8,680 nt of DNA from the NCBI GenBank assembly GCA_024642805.1, contig JAHEAK010000187.1, forward strand, positions 1-8,680, given 5' to 3'. Every line of letters starts with the position of its first letter. The first letter of the stretch is position 1. The stretch comes from Kofleriaceae bacterium (GTDB taxonomy: Bacteria; Myxococcota_A; Polyangia; Haliangiales; Haliangiaceae). Positions 1 through 6,749 of this stretch are shown piece by piece. The position numbers and the translations under genes were made by a program. The notes under the pieces are model-generated. The model saw only the letters and a program-made list of their open reading frames with translations, did not search any database and was not told where the DNA came from.

Positions 1-864
1 CCGGCCGAGGGTTATCACGTGCGCGCCTGCCGTCACCGCACCCAGGTGACTAGCGGAACCCGAGGCGCCGCAGATGACGTAGAGGCGGGGGCTGACGCGC
101 TGAAACTCCCAGTCGACCACGGAGTCCTTCTCGGCGAGGCCGGCTCGCCACAGACTCTTTGTCGAAGCGCGCACGCCGCCGAGGGCGCGCGCAAGCTCAT
201 CGACCAAGGGCAGAAGGGGCGCGGCGCCCATGCCGGCGCAGACGATGAGCTCCGCGCCTTGCAGGGCATCCAGGCCGTTACTGGTGTGCAGAAGTTCGGG
301 AATCTCGGTGAGCGCTGGCGGCGACTTGAAGAAGATGACGTCGGCGTCGTCTTCGCCCTTTTGAGGCTCGACATTGGCGGTCGAGATCGTGGCCACCAAG
401 GGATGAGCAAGCTCGCTCAGATTGAGACTGCGTCGCTGTCGTCGCCCACAGCTCCACTCCTCGACGTGCAGCTGCGAGTTTCGCTCCACGACAGTCGCGT
501 CGGAGAGCATCAATCCCTTTATCTCTGATGCCAGGCGTGCGGCGAGCAGGCGAGCTCGCGCGCTCTCCGCCATCAAGATCAAGCGGGGATGCAAGGAGTG
601 CACGACAGCCGAAAGGCCAGGGACCAGGCTCTCGGCGCGCACTTCGTCGGCGGCGAACTCGCCACTGAGAAGCACGACTTTGTCGGCGCCACCGATGCCG
701 GTCTCGGAGATCCAGCGATCGTTGTCGCCGCTGGTTTCCGGGGCTAGCGCGTAGAGGGTGGCCCCGAGCTGACTGGCGATCTTGCGGCCCATGGCCAAGA
801 CGCGTCGCGATCGTTCAGAGAGATGTTCCCCCTGCCGATCCATGAGTACCAATACACTGGCCAC
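1..864 (-). CDS. Electron transfer flavoprotein alpha-subunit-like protein (EtfA/FixB family), C-terminus cut by window edge
   Basis: The frame is open for 288 codons and leaves the window at base 1. The N-terminal half resembles the nucleotide-binding-like domain of ETF alpha, with a first strand SVLVLMDRQGEHLSERS and a later block GGADKVVLLSG. The C-terminal half resembles the FAD domain: AELIVCAGMG (residues 204-213), an STKSLWRAG block (234-242) and LYVICGASGSASHLG (261-275), aligned by eye with the usual LYIAVGISGAIQHLAG. Family members carry electrons between dehydrogenases and a quinone or other acceptor as an alpha/beta heterodimer with FAD. Several FAD contacts look replaced here: the Arg of SGGRG is Met, the Arg of the SR pair is Thr, and the QTG block is absent. 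About 30-40 residues are probably missing. An in-frame TAG lies four codons upstream, so the GTG at 864, with GTGAGAG just before it, is the best start; ATG at 843 would cut the first strand. It lies 34 bases behind the Rieske gene. Confidence 0.72.
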   Translation of the reverse strand, partial: MASVLVLMDRQGEHLSERSRRVLAMGRKIASQLGATLYALAPETSGDNDRWISETGIGGADKVVLLSGEFAADEVRAESLVPGLSAVVHSLHPRLILMAESARARLLAARLASEIKGLMLSDATVVERNSQLHVEEWSCGRRQRRSLNLSELAHPLVATISTANVEPQKGEDDADVIFFKSPPALTEIPELLHTSNGLDALQGAELIVCAGMGAAPLLPLVDELARALGGVRASTKSLWRAGLAEKDSVVDWEFQRVSPRLYVICGASGSASHLGAVTAGAHVITLGR

Positions 865-898
865 GAAGCTCTCACGCTAGCCGACTCCATGCGGGGGA

Positions 899-1306
899 TC
901 AAGAATCCACAGGGCCGCTGCCCTCGGCGAGGCCTGCGCTGGCGACCTGGGTCGGAATGCACAGCCCGGAACGATGGCTGCATTGGCCCGTGCGAGCGTC
1001 AAATTCCCAGCCATGCCGGCCGCATACGAGGGTATCCCCCTCCATGAAGCCATCGGAGAGCAGGCCGCCGTCGTGGGGACATTGATCGGGGACCGTCACC
1101 GTCGAGCCATCGGCCAGAAAGCAGAGAGCGACCTCCTGGCCCTCCAAAAGGGCTGGCACCACACGGCTCGCCGAGCAGCGCGCGACAGCCTGCGCGACTG
1201 GCAAGCGGCGCGGAGCCGGGCGCATGGCTTGCTGCGTGCTCTCGCCGCTGGCGAGGACGTCCTCGCCACACAGGTCCGCTACCAGGGCACGTACGCTTGG
1301 ATCCAC
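899..1306 (-). CDS. Small Rieske-type [2Fe-2S] ferredoxin-like protein
   Basis: The 135-residue product carries a complete Rieske cluster motif: CPHDGG (Cys76, His78) and CGRHGWEFDARTG (Cys95, His98), that is C-x-H-x16-C-x2-H. Two Cys and two His of this pattern bind a [2Fe-2S] centre; small soluble proteins of this type shuttle electrons to or from flavoproteins and oxygenases. No signal peptide or membrane anchor is visible, so a cytoplasmic location is expected. After the second motif only about 27 residues remain, without the usual closing beta strands, so the C-terminus is short or atypical. The start is uncertain. GTG at 1306 is the farthest possible (TAG is four codons upstream), but its AGGGAGG ribosome site (1322-1328) is 15 bases away. 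ATG at 1225 would give a 108-residue protein beginning just before the domain. It lies between aroC and the ETF-alpha-like gene on the same strand, suggesting it may be a redox partner of the latter. Confidence 0.85.
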   Translation of the reverse strand: MDPSVRALVADLCGEDVLASGESTQQAMRPAPRRLPVAQAVARCSASRVVPALLEGQEVALCFLADGSTVTVPDQCPHDGGLLSDGFMEGDTLVCGRHGWEFDARTGQCSHRSGLCIPTQVASAGLAEGSGPVDS

Positions 1307-1311
1307 CGCAT
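1279..1311 (-). other. Possible ten-codon leader ORF overlapping the Rieske start
   Basis: A strong Shine-Dalgarno-like AGGGAGG (1322-1328, minus strand) is followed after ten bases by ATG at 1311. This opens a very short frame, MRWIQAYVPW, ending in TAG at 1279. It overlaps the proposed GTG start of the Rieske gene out of frame. The ribosome site is better spaced for this ATG than for the GTG. It could be a translated leader, or a hint that the Rieske gene really starts downstream by reinitiation at ATG 1225. Equally, it could be chance in GC-rich DNA. Confidence 0.18.
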
Positions 1312-1375
1312 GAGGCTAGCGCCTCCCTCTGACACGCCGGCTGACACGCCGAACGCCTCGCCGACCGCGCACGGC

Positions 1376-2461
1376 TCAGATCGACGCGACTTGCGCCCGA
1401 TGCATGAGGAGGTGATCGGCGAGAACGAGTCGAAACATCGCTTCGACGATCGGAACGGCCCTTGGCAAGACACAGGGATCGTGGCGGCCGCGGCCCTTGA
1501 TGGTCGTGGACTTGCCATCCTTGGTGACCGTCTCCTGTTCCTTCAAGATGGTCGCTGTCGGCTTGAATGCGACCCGCAGAGTGATGAGCTCACCGTTGGA
1601 GATCCCACCCTGAATGCCGCCCGAGTGATTGCTGCGCGTGCGAATGCGGCCGCTGGCATCGGCGTAGAAGGCATCGTTGTGTTCAGAACCGAGCATAGTG
1701 GTGCCGGCGAATCCAGAGCCCACTTCGAAGCCCTTGCTAGCCGGGATGCTCAGCATGGCTTTGGCCAGGTCGGCTTCGAGCTTGTCAAAGACGGGGGCGC
1801 CCAGGTGCGGGGGAACGCCACGAGCAATGGCCCTAAGAACACCACCTACCGAGTCGCCGTCTTTGCGAACGGCATCGATGCGCTCGAACATGCGCTCTGC
1901 CATTGCCGCGTCTGGGCAGCGCACATCGTTGGCTTCGATGTCTTCGGCAGTGACAGTCTCGTCGTTGACCTCTGCGCGCAGGTCCTGCACGCTCTCGACC
2001 CAGGCGAGCACTTCGATGCCGGCGTTCCTCAGGATTTGATCGGCGACGGCGCCAGCGGCGACGCGAGCGGCTGTCTCGCGCGCACTGGCTCTGCCACCAC
2101 CCTCTACGCTGCGAATGCCGTATTTGGCCTGGTACGAGTAATCTGCATGCGAGGGTCGATATTTGTCCCGCATCTCGCTGTAGTCTTTGCTGCGCGCGTC
2201 GGCGTTGCGAATCATCATCGCCAACGAGGTGCCAGTGCTCAGGCCCTGGTCGACGCCAGACAGAATTTCGACTTGATCGCTCTCCTGTCGCTGCGTGGTG
2301 AGGCGACTCTGGCCTGGTTTTCGTCGATCCAACTGTGTCTGAATCTCCGCAAGCACAATGGGCAGGCGGGGAGGGCAGCCGTCAATGACGACTCCCACGG
2401 CTGGTCCATGGGATTCGCCAAAGGTCGTCACGCGGAAGACTTGGCCAAAAGTGTTGCCCAT
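1376..2461 (-). CDS. aroC: Chorismate synthase
   Basis: This enzyme makes the last step of the shikimate pathway: EPSP to chorismate by trans-1,4 elimination of phosphate, using reduced FMN, in the cytoplasm. Chorismate feeds Phe, Tyr, Trp, folate and quinone synthesis. All family signatures are present: GESHG (15-19), the substrate-binding block GQSRLTTQRQE (50-60), RPSHADY around His105, GGGRASARET (121-130), SNHSGGIQGGISNG (277-290) and RHDPCVLPRAVPIVEAM (326-342). The length of 361 residues is normal and no key residue is visibly missing. I chose ATG at 2461, giving MGNTFGQVFRV, which matches the usual family start (E. coli MAGNTIGQLFRV). A TTG two codons upstream is possible but unlikely. 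It is first of three same-strand genes and divergent from the Kazal-like lipoprotein gene, 59 bases away. Confidence 0.97.
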   Translation of the reverse strand: MGNTFGQVFRVTTFGESHGPAVGVVIDGCPPRLPIVLAEIQTQLDRRKPGQSRLTTQRQESDQVEILSGVDQGLSTGTSLAMMIRNADARSKDYSEMRDKYRPSHADYSYQAKYGIRSVEGGGRASARETAARVAAGAVADQILRNAGIEVLAWVESVQDLRAEVNDETVTAEDIEANDVRCPDAAMAERMFERIDAVRKDGDSVGGVLRAIARGVPPHLGAPVFDKLEADLAKAMLSIPASKGFEVGSGFAGTTMLGSEHNDAFYADASGRIRTRSNHSGGIQGGISNGELITLRVAFKPTATILKEQETVTKDGKSTTIKGRGRHDPCVLPRAVPIVEAMFRLVLADHLLMHRAQVASI

Positions 2462-2520
2462 GCCCAAAGCCTAACAGGAATGAGCGCGAGGGTGCCCGAC
2501 GCGGCCTGGAAGCGAGTACT
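2462..2520. promoter_or_regulatory. Short divergent intergenic region between aroC and the lipoprotein gene
   Basis: These 59 bases separate two divergently transcribed genes, so they should carry initiation signals for both unless promoters lie inside coding sequence. I see no clear -35/-10 pair on either strand. The visible signal is GGAAG at 2508-2512, eight bases before the lipoprotein ATG at 2521, a good ribosome-binding site. The aroC side has only a weak purine stretch. Confidence 0.35.
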
Positions 2521-3003
2521 ATGTCTGCCACCATGCACAGCTCTTGGAGATATAGGCTGCCCGCTGCTGTTCTGTGCACGCTACTAGCGGCAGCGTGCCC
2601 GGCCAGTCGACCGATGTCGCTTCCGCCCGGTGAGCCCGCGGTTCTGGCTAGCAGCAGGCCCGGTGATTCGCCTGAGCCGGTCGAAGAAGAAGTTCATGGT
2701 GGACTGCGTGCCGATGGCGCTGCTTGCTTCGACAGTGAGCATTGTGCCAGCAATATCTGCGAAGGGGCCAGCTGCGATGCCAGCCGGCCGGGAACTTGCG
2801 TGCCCAAAGACAGGCCCTGCACGGCGGATCTGAGTCCCTTTTGCGGGTGCGATGGCCTAACCTTCCTGGCTTCCTCTTCGTGCCCTGGCGAGGCCTTTGA
2901 GCATGTGGGCGAGTGCCCGGCCAACGCGCCGGATCCATCCCTGCGACTGGGCGAGGACCAGGACGAGGAGCCCGCTGATGAGGAGCTCGAGGACGAAGAG
3001 TAG
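2521..3003 (+). CDS. Secreted Cys-rich lipoprotein with Kazal-like module and acidic tail
   Basis: A 160-residue protein. Residues 1-26 form a lipoprotein signal peptide: basic n-region WRYR, hydrophobic LPAAVLCTLLAAA and a lipobox ending in Cys26. A Pro/Glu-rich stretch (27-63) follows, then ten cysteines in two groups: C69, C75, C80 and C85 (CFDSEHCASNICEG pattern), then C93, C100, C108, C110, C121 and C132. The second group contains PFCGCDGLTF, the hallmark of bacterial Kazal-like modules, which in eukaryotes inhibit serine proteases; inhibition here is unproven. The last 20 or so residues are almost all acidic. Ten cysteines suit five disulfides outside the cytoplasm. Start ATG 2521 has GGAAG eight bases upstream; ATG 2533 would also keep the signal peptide. 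It converges with the next gene, 14 bases between stops, and the gap holds only a short CCGCGCGCGG palindrome. Confidence 0.85.
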   Translation: MSATMHSSWRYRLPAAVLCTLLAAACPASRPMSLPPGEPAVLASSRPGDSPEPVEEEVHGGLRADGAACFDSEHCASNICEGASCDASRPGTCVPKDRPCTADLSPFCGCDGLTFLASSSCPGEAFEHVGECPANAPDPSLRLGEDQDEEPADEELEDEE

Positions 3004-3017
3004 GGGCCGCGCGCGGG

Positions 3018-3791
3018 TTAGAGACGAACTTTTTCAGGGCGCCACGCGAACATGAATCCGCCTGTGTAGAAGACGGCTCCGCCCTGCAGGCGAGGGCTGT
3101 CGAAGGCGACGAGATTGGCGAAGGGGCCCAACTCGAAGTTGCCAAGGGCAATGGCCAGGGTCGCGCTGAGCGTGGCGCTGCGCGCGTCGTAGTGGGTCGG
3201 CGTCTCGTTGGCGCGATCTAGGTACACCCGCGCAGGCGCCAAGGTGAGAGCTATGCCAGGGCGGACAACGCCGTGCGGATTGTAGCGGGCTACGCCGGTC
3301 AGCTTGCCATACACCCCGTCAAACTCTTCGCGGACCTCGGAGTTGGAACTATTCTCAGTGAGCTGGACATAGCCCACGCGGGCGTTGATGGCTACCGCAA
3401 GCTCGGGCATGTCGACGACTTGCTGACGCAGGCCCAGGGAGGCGCCGAGGGGCACAGGAACGACGAAGTAGAGAACGCCGTCGAGGCCGAGCTCCAAATC
3501 AAGGTTGTCGGTGAGGCCAAAGGCGGCCTCCACACTCATCGTCGGCAGAGGCGAGTAGTCGTAGTCGCCGGTGTAGGGATCCTCGCTGCTGGCCTGGAGA
3601 TCCACTGTAGGGGCTTCAGCATAGGCAGTAAGGCCGACCTCACCTTTGCCAACCGTAGTCGCGCTCTGCGGTGCGCCTGTGCTCATTGGGAGAAAACACG
3701 CAGAGGCGCACACACACAGCGCTGCGCAAATAATGCTCATGAACACACATGAGCGCACCTGTGGCCAAGCTTGTGGAATGCGAGAAAACAT
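3018..3791 (-). CDS. Putative outer-membrane beta-barrel-like lipoprotein
   Basis: From ATG 3791 the product has 257 residues. It opens with a signal peptide (Arg4 and Arg13 in the n-region, hydrophobic core VFMSIICAALCVC) ending in an ASA|C lipobox-like site at Cys32. The rest is rich in alternating hydrophobic/polar strands with turn residues, for example LDLELGLDGVLYFVVPVPLG, MPELAVAINARVGYVQL and ALGNFELGPFANLVAF, typical of small outer-membrane beta barrels. It ends WRPEKVRL, without the terminal Phe usual for barrels inserted by BamA. I recognise no specific family. ATG 3791 is preferred because GGGGG lies four bases upstream and it gives a proper signal peptide; GTG 3869 or ATG 3839 would put 16-26 extra residues before it, and ATG 3740 has no ribosome site. 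Function is unknown; an envelope structural or porin-like role is inferred. Confidence 0.75.
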   Translation of the reverse strand: MFSRIPQAWPQVRSCVFMSIICAALCVCASACFLPMSTGAPQSATTVGKGEVGLTAYAEAPTVDLQASSEDPYTGDYDYSPLPTMSVEAAFGLTDNLDLELGLDGVLYFVVPVPLGASLGLRQQVVDMPELAVAINARVGYVQLTENSSNSEVREEFDGVYGKLTGVARYNPHGVVRPGIALTLAPARVYLDRANETPTHYDARSATLSATLAIALGNFELGPFANLVAFDSPRLQGGAVFYTGGFMFAWRPEKVRL

Positions 3792-3893
3792 AGCCCCCAG
3801 AACTAGGTTTCTCTGCAACATGTCGGGATAATAACTCATCCGATGATGGAGTGCATCGTCCAGGCCCACTGATCGAGGGCGTCAATTCATACT
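3792..3893. promoter_or_regulatory. Divergent promoter region between the envelope lipoprotein and TPR genes
   Basis: This 102-base gap between divergent starts is visibly AT-richer than the coding DNA around it. It contains GGATAATAAC at 3825-3834. On the plus strand GATAAT (3827-3832) matches a -10 box at five of six bases. On the minus strand TATTAT (3833-3828) also matches at five of six. Neither has a convincing -35 element at 16-18 bases, so a shared or overlapping promoter is a suggestion only. The plus-strand gene has GAGGG at 3875-3879, rather far (14 bases) from its ATG. The minus-strand gene has GGGGG close to its ATG. Confidence 0.35.
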
Positions 3894-6722
3894 ATGTCAC
3901 GCAATCAAATTCCGACTGTCGCTGAGCTGCAGCAGCTAACCGATGCATTCCGGCGCGACCCCGCGTCGTCCTTTGTGCGCCTGGGTGATGCCCTGTTGCG
4001 CCTCGGTCGCCCACAAGAGGCGATCGACACCGCCATTGGCGGGTTGCGCGTCAACCCCAATGATCTGCAAGGTCGCTTGCTGCTCGGAACCGCCCTCAGC
4101 CAGATCCACCGTTGGAAAGAAGCACAGGCTGAGCTCCTCAAAGTGGTCAAGGCCGACCGCAACAACGGTCCCGGATTTCGCCTTCTAGGTGAAGTTCTTA
4201 TGCGCCGCAACGACTACGAGCGCGCCCTGCCAGTGCTTCAGCACGCGCAGAACCTCAACCCCGGGGATTCGCAGCTCCTGGCGCTGGTGCGTCGCGCTCG
4301 CGACGGCCATCCGCTCGATCCCCCCGCGGCGATTCCCGTCCCCATCCAGCCGATTCAAGACAGCCGGGCTGGCTCCCTGGACGACGAAGCCGCCACTTTC
4401 GTCGCCGGCGAGCGGGGCGGCCTGGGCATGGGGATGCCTTCGCCCGCGCTAGGACGCGTTGAGCTGCAGCAGCGCGAGGTCCGCACCTCGAATGCGCCAG
4501 CTGCGCCCACGCATCGGGTGGCGCCACGGGTCGGCAACGACAGTCGCAGCAGCGACCAGATGGCCTTCGGCGCGGTCGAGCATCACGCAGCGCCGCCGCC
4601 AGAAGATCCACTGGCACCGATCGGCTCGCGCAGCAATCGCCCCTCGGCACCTCCGCGTCCACCGCCTGGTGGCGCGCACGCGCAGGGAGCTCCAGCGGCT
4701 GCACACATGCCGGGTGGTCCACCCGTTCGTCCTCGCGTCATTCCCGCAGAGAAGCCCAAAGACGCTGCGCAGGCTGGCTTGCGAACCTCGGCGGCGGCTG
4801 GCGAGCAATACCTCAATCAGCTGCTCATGGGCGGCTTGCTCGATGTCCCCAACGTTCGCGTCTCCGAGGCGCAATACGATGTGGCGGCAGGCAAGCGCTG
4901 GGGGCGGTCCAGCCTGCGGATGTTCATCTACCTCTTCGTCGTGCTCATTGCGGCAGGTGCTGGCAGTGGCGTCTGGTACTGGTACTCCGAGAAGCAAATG
5001 TCGGCCGACGTCGCGCGCTACCTCGACAGCGCCAGGCAGCTGGTCGAGAGCGGCGATCGTGACGATCTAGCCAAGGCCACCGAAGAAGCCAAGCGCGCTC
5101 TCGAGCGCGACCGATCCGACGTCTACAGCATGGCGGTACTGACCGAGACCACCAGCCTCGCCACCTTGCTCTACGGCGATTACACGCCGGGCGAAGTGCA
5201 GCGCGGAGTCGATTCGGTTGCTCGCGAGGTGAAAGATCCTTCTGCCAAGGGCTATCGCGAGCTCATCATTTCTCAGTCCGCGATTGGCCTCTCGCAGCTC
5301 GCAGAGCTGGCATCGGCCGATGCTGACCCCGATGGCAAGCTCGCCAAGATTCGCAGCGACCTGAAAGACTGGCTCGAGCGCTCTCCCGAAGACAATCTCG
5401 CTCAGTGGTTGCTCGGTCGTGCACACCTGGCCGCAGGCGATCGCAAGGCCGCACTGGCCTCGTTTACCAAGGCAGACGCCAACGGCGAGGGACCGGCCAT
5501 CGCTACCGTCGACCTGGCCAACTTCCACATCGACGAAGGCGAGTACGAACCCGCCATGGCTCTCTACGACGCGGCCCTGGCCAGGTCTCCCAACCACAAG
5601 CTGGCTTTCGTGGGCCGCTCGCTGGCGCGCTCCGAGCGACGCATCGAGCCACAAGAAGCGATGGCCGACATCAGCATCGGCCTGGCCCAGGCCGAAGGGC
5701 CCAAGCTCTTGGCGTGGAAAGAACTGGCGATCGCAAGCGCGCAGGCTGCCCTCGAAGACTACGAAGCCTCCAATGCGGCCCTGGAGAAGGCCACGGGGCC
5801 GGAAGAACCGCGCTTCCTCGCGCGCGTCGGCCTTGCCCACATCGCCGAAGGTCGCATCGTCGACGCGGCCAAGGTGCGAGGTGAGATTCGCTGGTACGCG
5901 GCCGATCCGCAGCCCTTCCCACTGGTGATGGCACTGGATGCAGAACTTCTCTTAGCTCGAGGTTTGCCTAGTGAGGCTCTCGAAGCTGTCGGCGATCTCA
6001 GCGGCGTGCGCGCCACTGCGATTCGCGGTCGAGCTCTCTTCGATCTCGGTCGCTCGGAGGAGGCGCTGGCTGCCTTCGAGAAGGCGCTTGAAGAGGCCCC
6101 CGAGAATCTCGAGCTTAAAGTGTGGGCTGAGGGGGCGCGCATGATCGCCACCACGGGTGACAGCCGACGCGTCGCCGACGAGATGATCGACAGCTTGGGT
6201 CGCAAGGCGACGACCAAGACCGCGCGTTTCGTACACGGCGCAGCACTGGCCGCGGTCGGGAACACCAGCCTGGCCAAGGACAAGCTCGAGCAGAGCGTGA
6301 CCGACGTGAGCGCGGCCTTTCCAAATCCGCTCGCGTACCGCTCCTACCTGCTCTTGGCGCGACTTTCCTTCGCGGCTGGAAACGCTGGCGACGCCCTCAA
6401 GCAACTCGACAAAGCCACCGAGATCAACCCCGGCTATTTGCCGACCCTCGACCTGCAAGGACAAGTGCTCGTGGATACGGATGCCCAGAAGGCGCTTGGG
6501 CCGCTGCAAGATGTCATCAATGCCGGCGTGGCGACTGTGGGCGGCGAGCTTGCCTTCGCTCGAGCGCTTGGCAAGACCGGCGGTGACAAGGATCGCGCAA
6601 GAGACGGCATCCGCAGGGCCAAGGAGCGCGGGGCGGATGTGGCCTCCTTGCAGAAGGCGATTGCCGACGTGGATCCGGAGCTGTACACCGAGCTAGGCGT
6701 CCCACCGGCGCCGGCTCCCTGA
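3894..6722 (+). CDS. Large membrane-anchored TPR protein with cytoplasmic and periplasmic repeat domains
   Basis: A 942-residue single-pass membrane protein. Residues 25-126 hold three TPR units (for example LGDALLRLGRPQEAIDTAI, then LLGEVLMRRNDYERALPVL). Residues 138-300 form a Pro/Ala/Gly-rich disordered linker. A compact block EQYLNQLLMGGLLDVPNVRV (304-323) leads through basic KRWGRSSLR to a membrane helix at about 343-363 (MFIYLFVVLIAAGAGSGVWYW). Positive charges before the helix predict the N-terminus inside and roughly 580 C-terminal residues in the periplasm. That part has more TPR-like units near 503-530, 532-567, 711-740 (FDLGRSEEALAAFEKALEEA) and 817-848, and ends in PPAPAP. TPRs bind other proteins, so a scaffold linking cytoplasmic and envelope partners is likely; no enzyme motif is seen. 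The N-terminus has no signal peptide. It is divergent from the envelope lipoprotein gene and converges with the MshEN-GAF gene 27 bases away. Confidence 0.88.
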   Translation: MSRNQIPTVAELQQLTDAFRRDPASSFVRLGDALLRLGRPQEAIDTAIGGLRVNPNDLQGRLLLGTALSQIHRWKEAQAELLKVVKADRNNGPGFRLLGEVLMRRNDYERALPVLQHAQNLNPGDSQLLALVRRARDGHPLDPPAAIPVPIQPIQDSRAGSLDDEAATFVAGERGGLGMGMPSPALGRVELQQREVRTSNAPAAPTHRVAPRVGNDSRSSDQMAFGAVEHHAAPPPEDPLAPIGSRSNRPSAPPRPPPGGAHAQGAPAAAHMPGGPPVRPRVIPAEKPKDAAQAGLRTSAAAGEQYLNQLLMGGLLDVPNVRVSEAQYDVAAGKRWGRSSLRMFIYLFVVLIAAGAGSGVWYWYSEKQMSADVARYLDSARQLVESGDRDDLAKATEEAKRALERDRSDVYSMAVLTETTSLATLLYGDYTPGEVQRGVDSVAREVKDPSAKGYRELIISQSAIGLSQLAELASADADPDGKLAKIRSDLKDWLERSPEDNLAQWLLGRAHLAAGDRKAALASFTKADANGEGPAIATVDLANFHIDEGEYEPAMALYDAALARSPNHKLAFVGRSLARSERRIEPQEAMADISIGLAQAEGPKLLAWKELAIASAQAALEDYEASNAALEKATGPEEPRFLARVGLAHIAEGRIVDAAKVRGEIRWYAADPQPFPLVMALDAELLLARGLPSEALEAVGDLSGVRATAIRGRALFDLGRSEEALAAFEKALEEAPENLELKVWAEGARMIATTGDSRRVADEMIDSLGRKATTKTARFVHGAALAAVGNTSLAKDKLEQSVTDVSAAFPNPLAYRSYLLLARLSFAAGNAGDALKQLDKATEINPGYLPTLDLQGQVLVDTDAQKALGPLQDVINAGVATVGGELAFARALGKTGGDKDRARDGIRRAKERGADVASLQKAIADVDPELYTELGVPPAPAP

Positions 6723-6749
6723 GCCAAGCGCGCCCTTTGCGCCCCTCGC

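Noticed and set aside
744..983. Minus-strand frame with ATG at 890, overlapping the start of the ETF-alpha-like gene
   Set aside because: It is in a different frame from the ETF-alpha-like sequence and codes for an Arg/Pro/Trp-rich product typical of shadow frames; the GTG at 864 fits the family N-terminus.
974..2587. A 537-codon open frame on the plus strand opposite aroC and the Rieske gene
   Set aside because: It is antisense to two genes with clear family motifs, its translation shows no recognisable domain, and long antisense frames are expected in GC-biased coding DNA.
3004..3017. CCGCGCGCGG palindrome between convergent stop codons as a terminator
   Set aside because: The palindrome has no loop and no following T-run on either strand, so it is not a supported intrinsic terminator.
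5067..5840. A 257-codon minus-strand open frame inside the TPR gene
   Set aside because: It mirrors the codon bias of the TPR reading frame and has no domain or ribosome site; the sense frame carries clear TPR units.
6723..6749. GCGC-N7-GCGC between the convergent TPR and MshEN-GAF genes as a terminator
   Set aside because: The stem is only four base pairs and no T-run follows on either strand.
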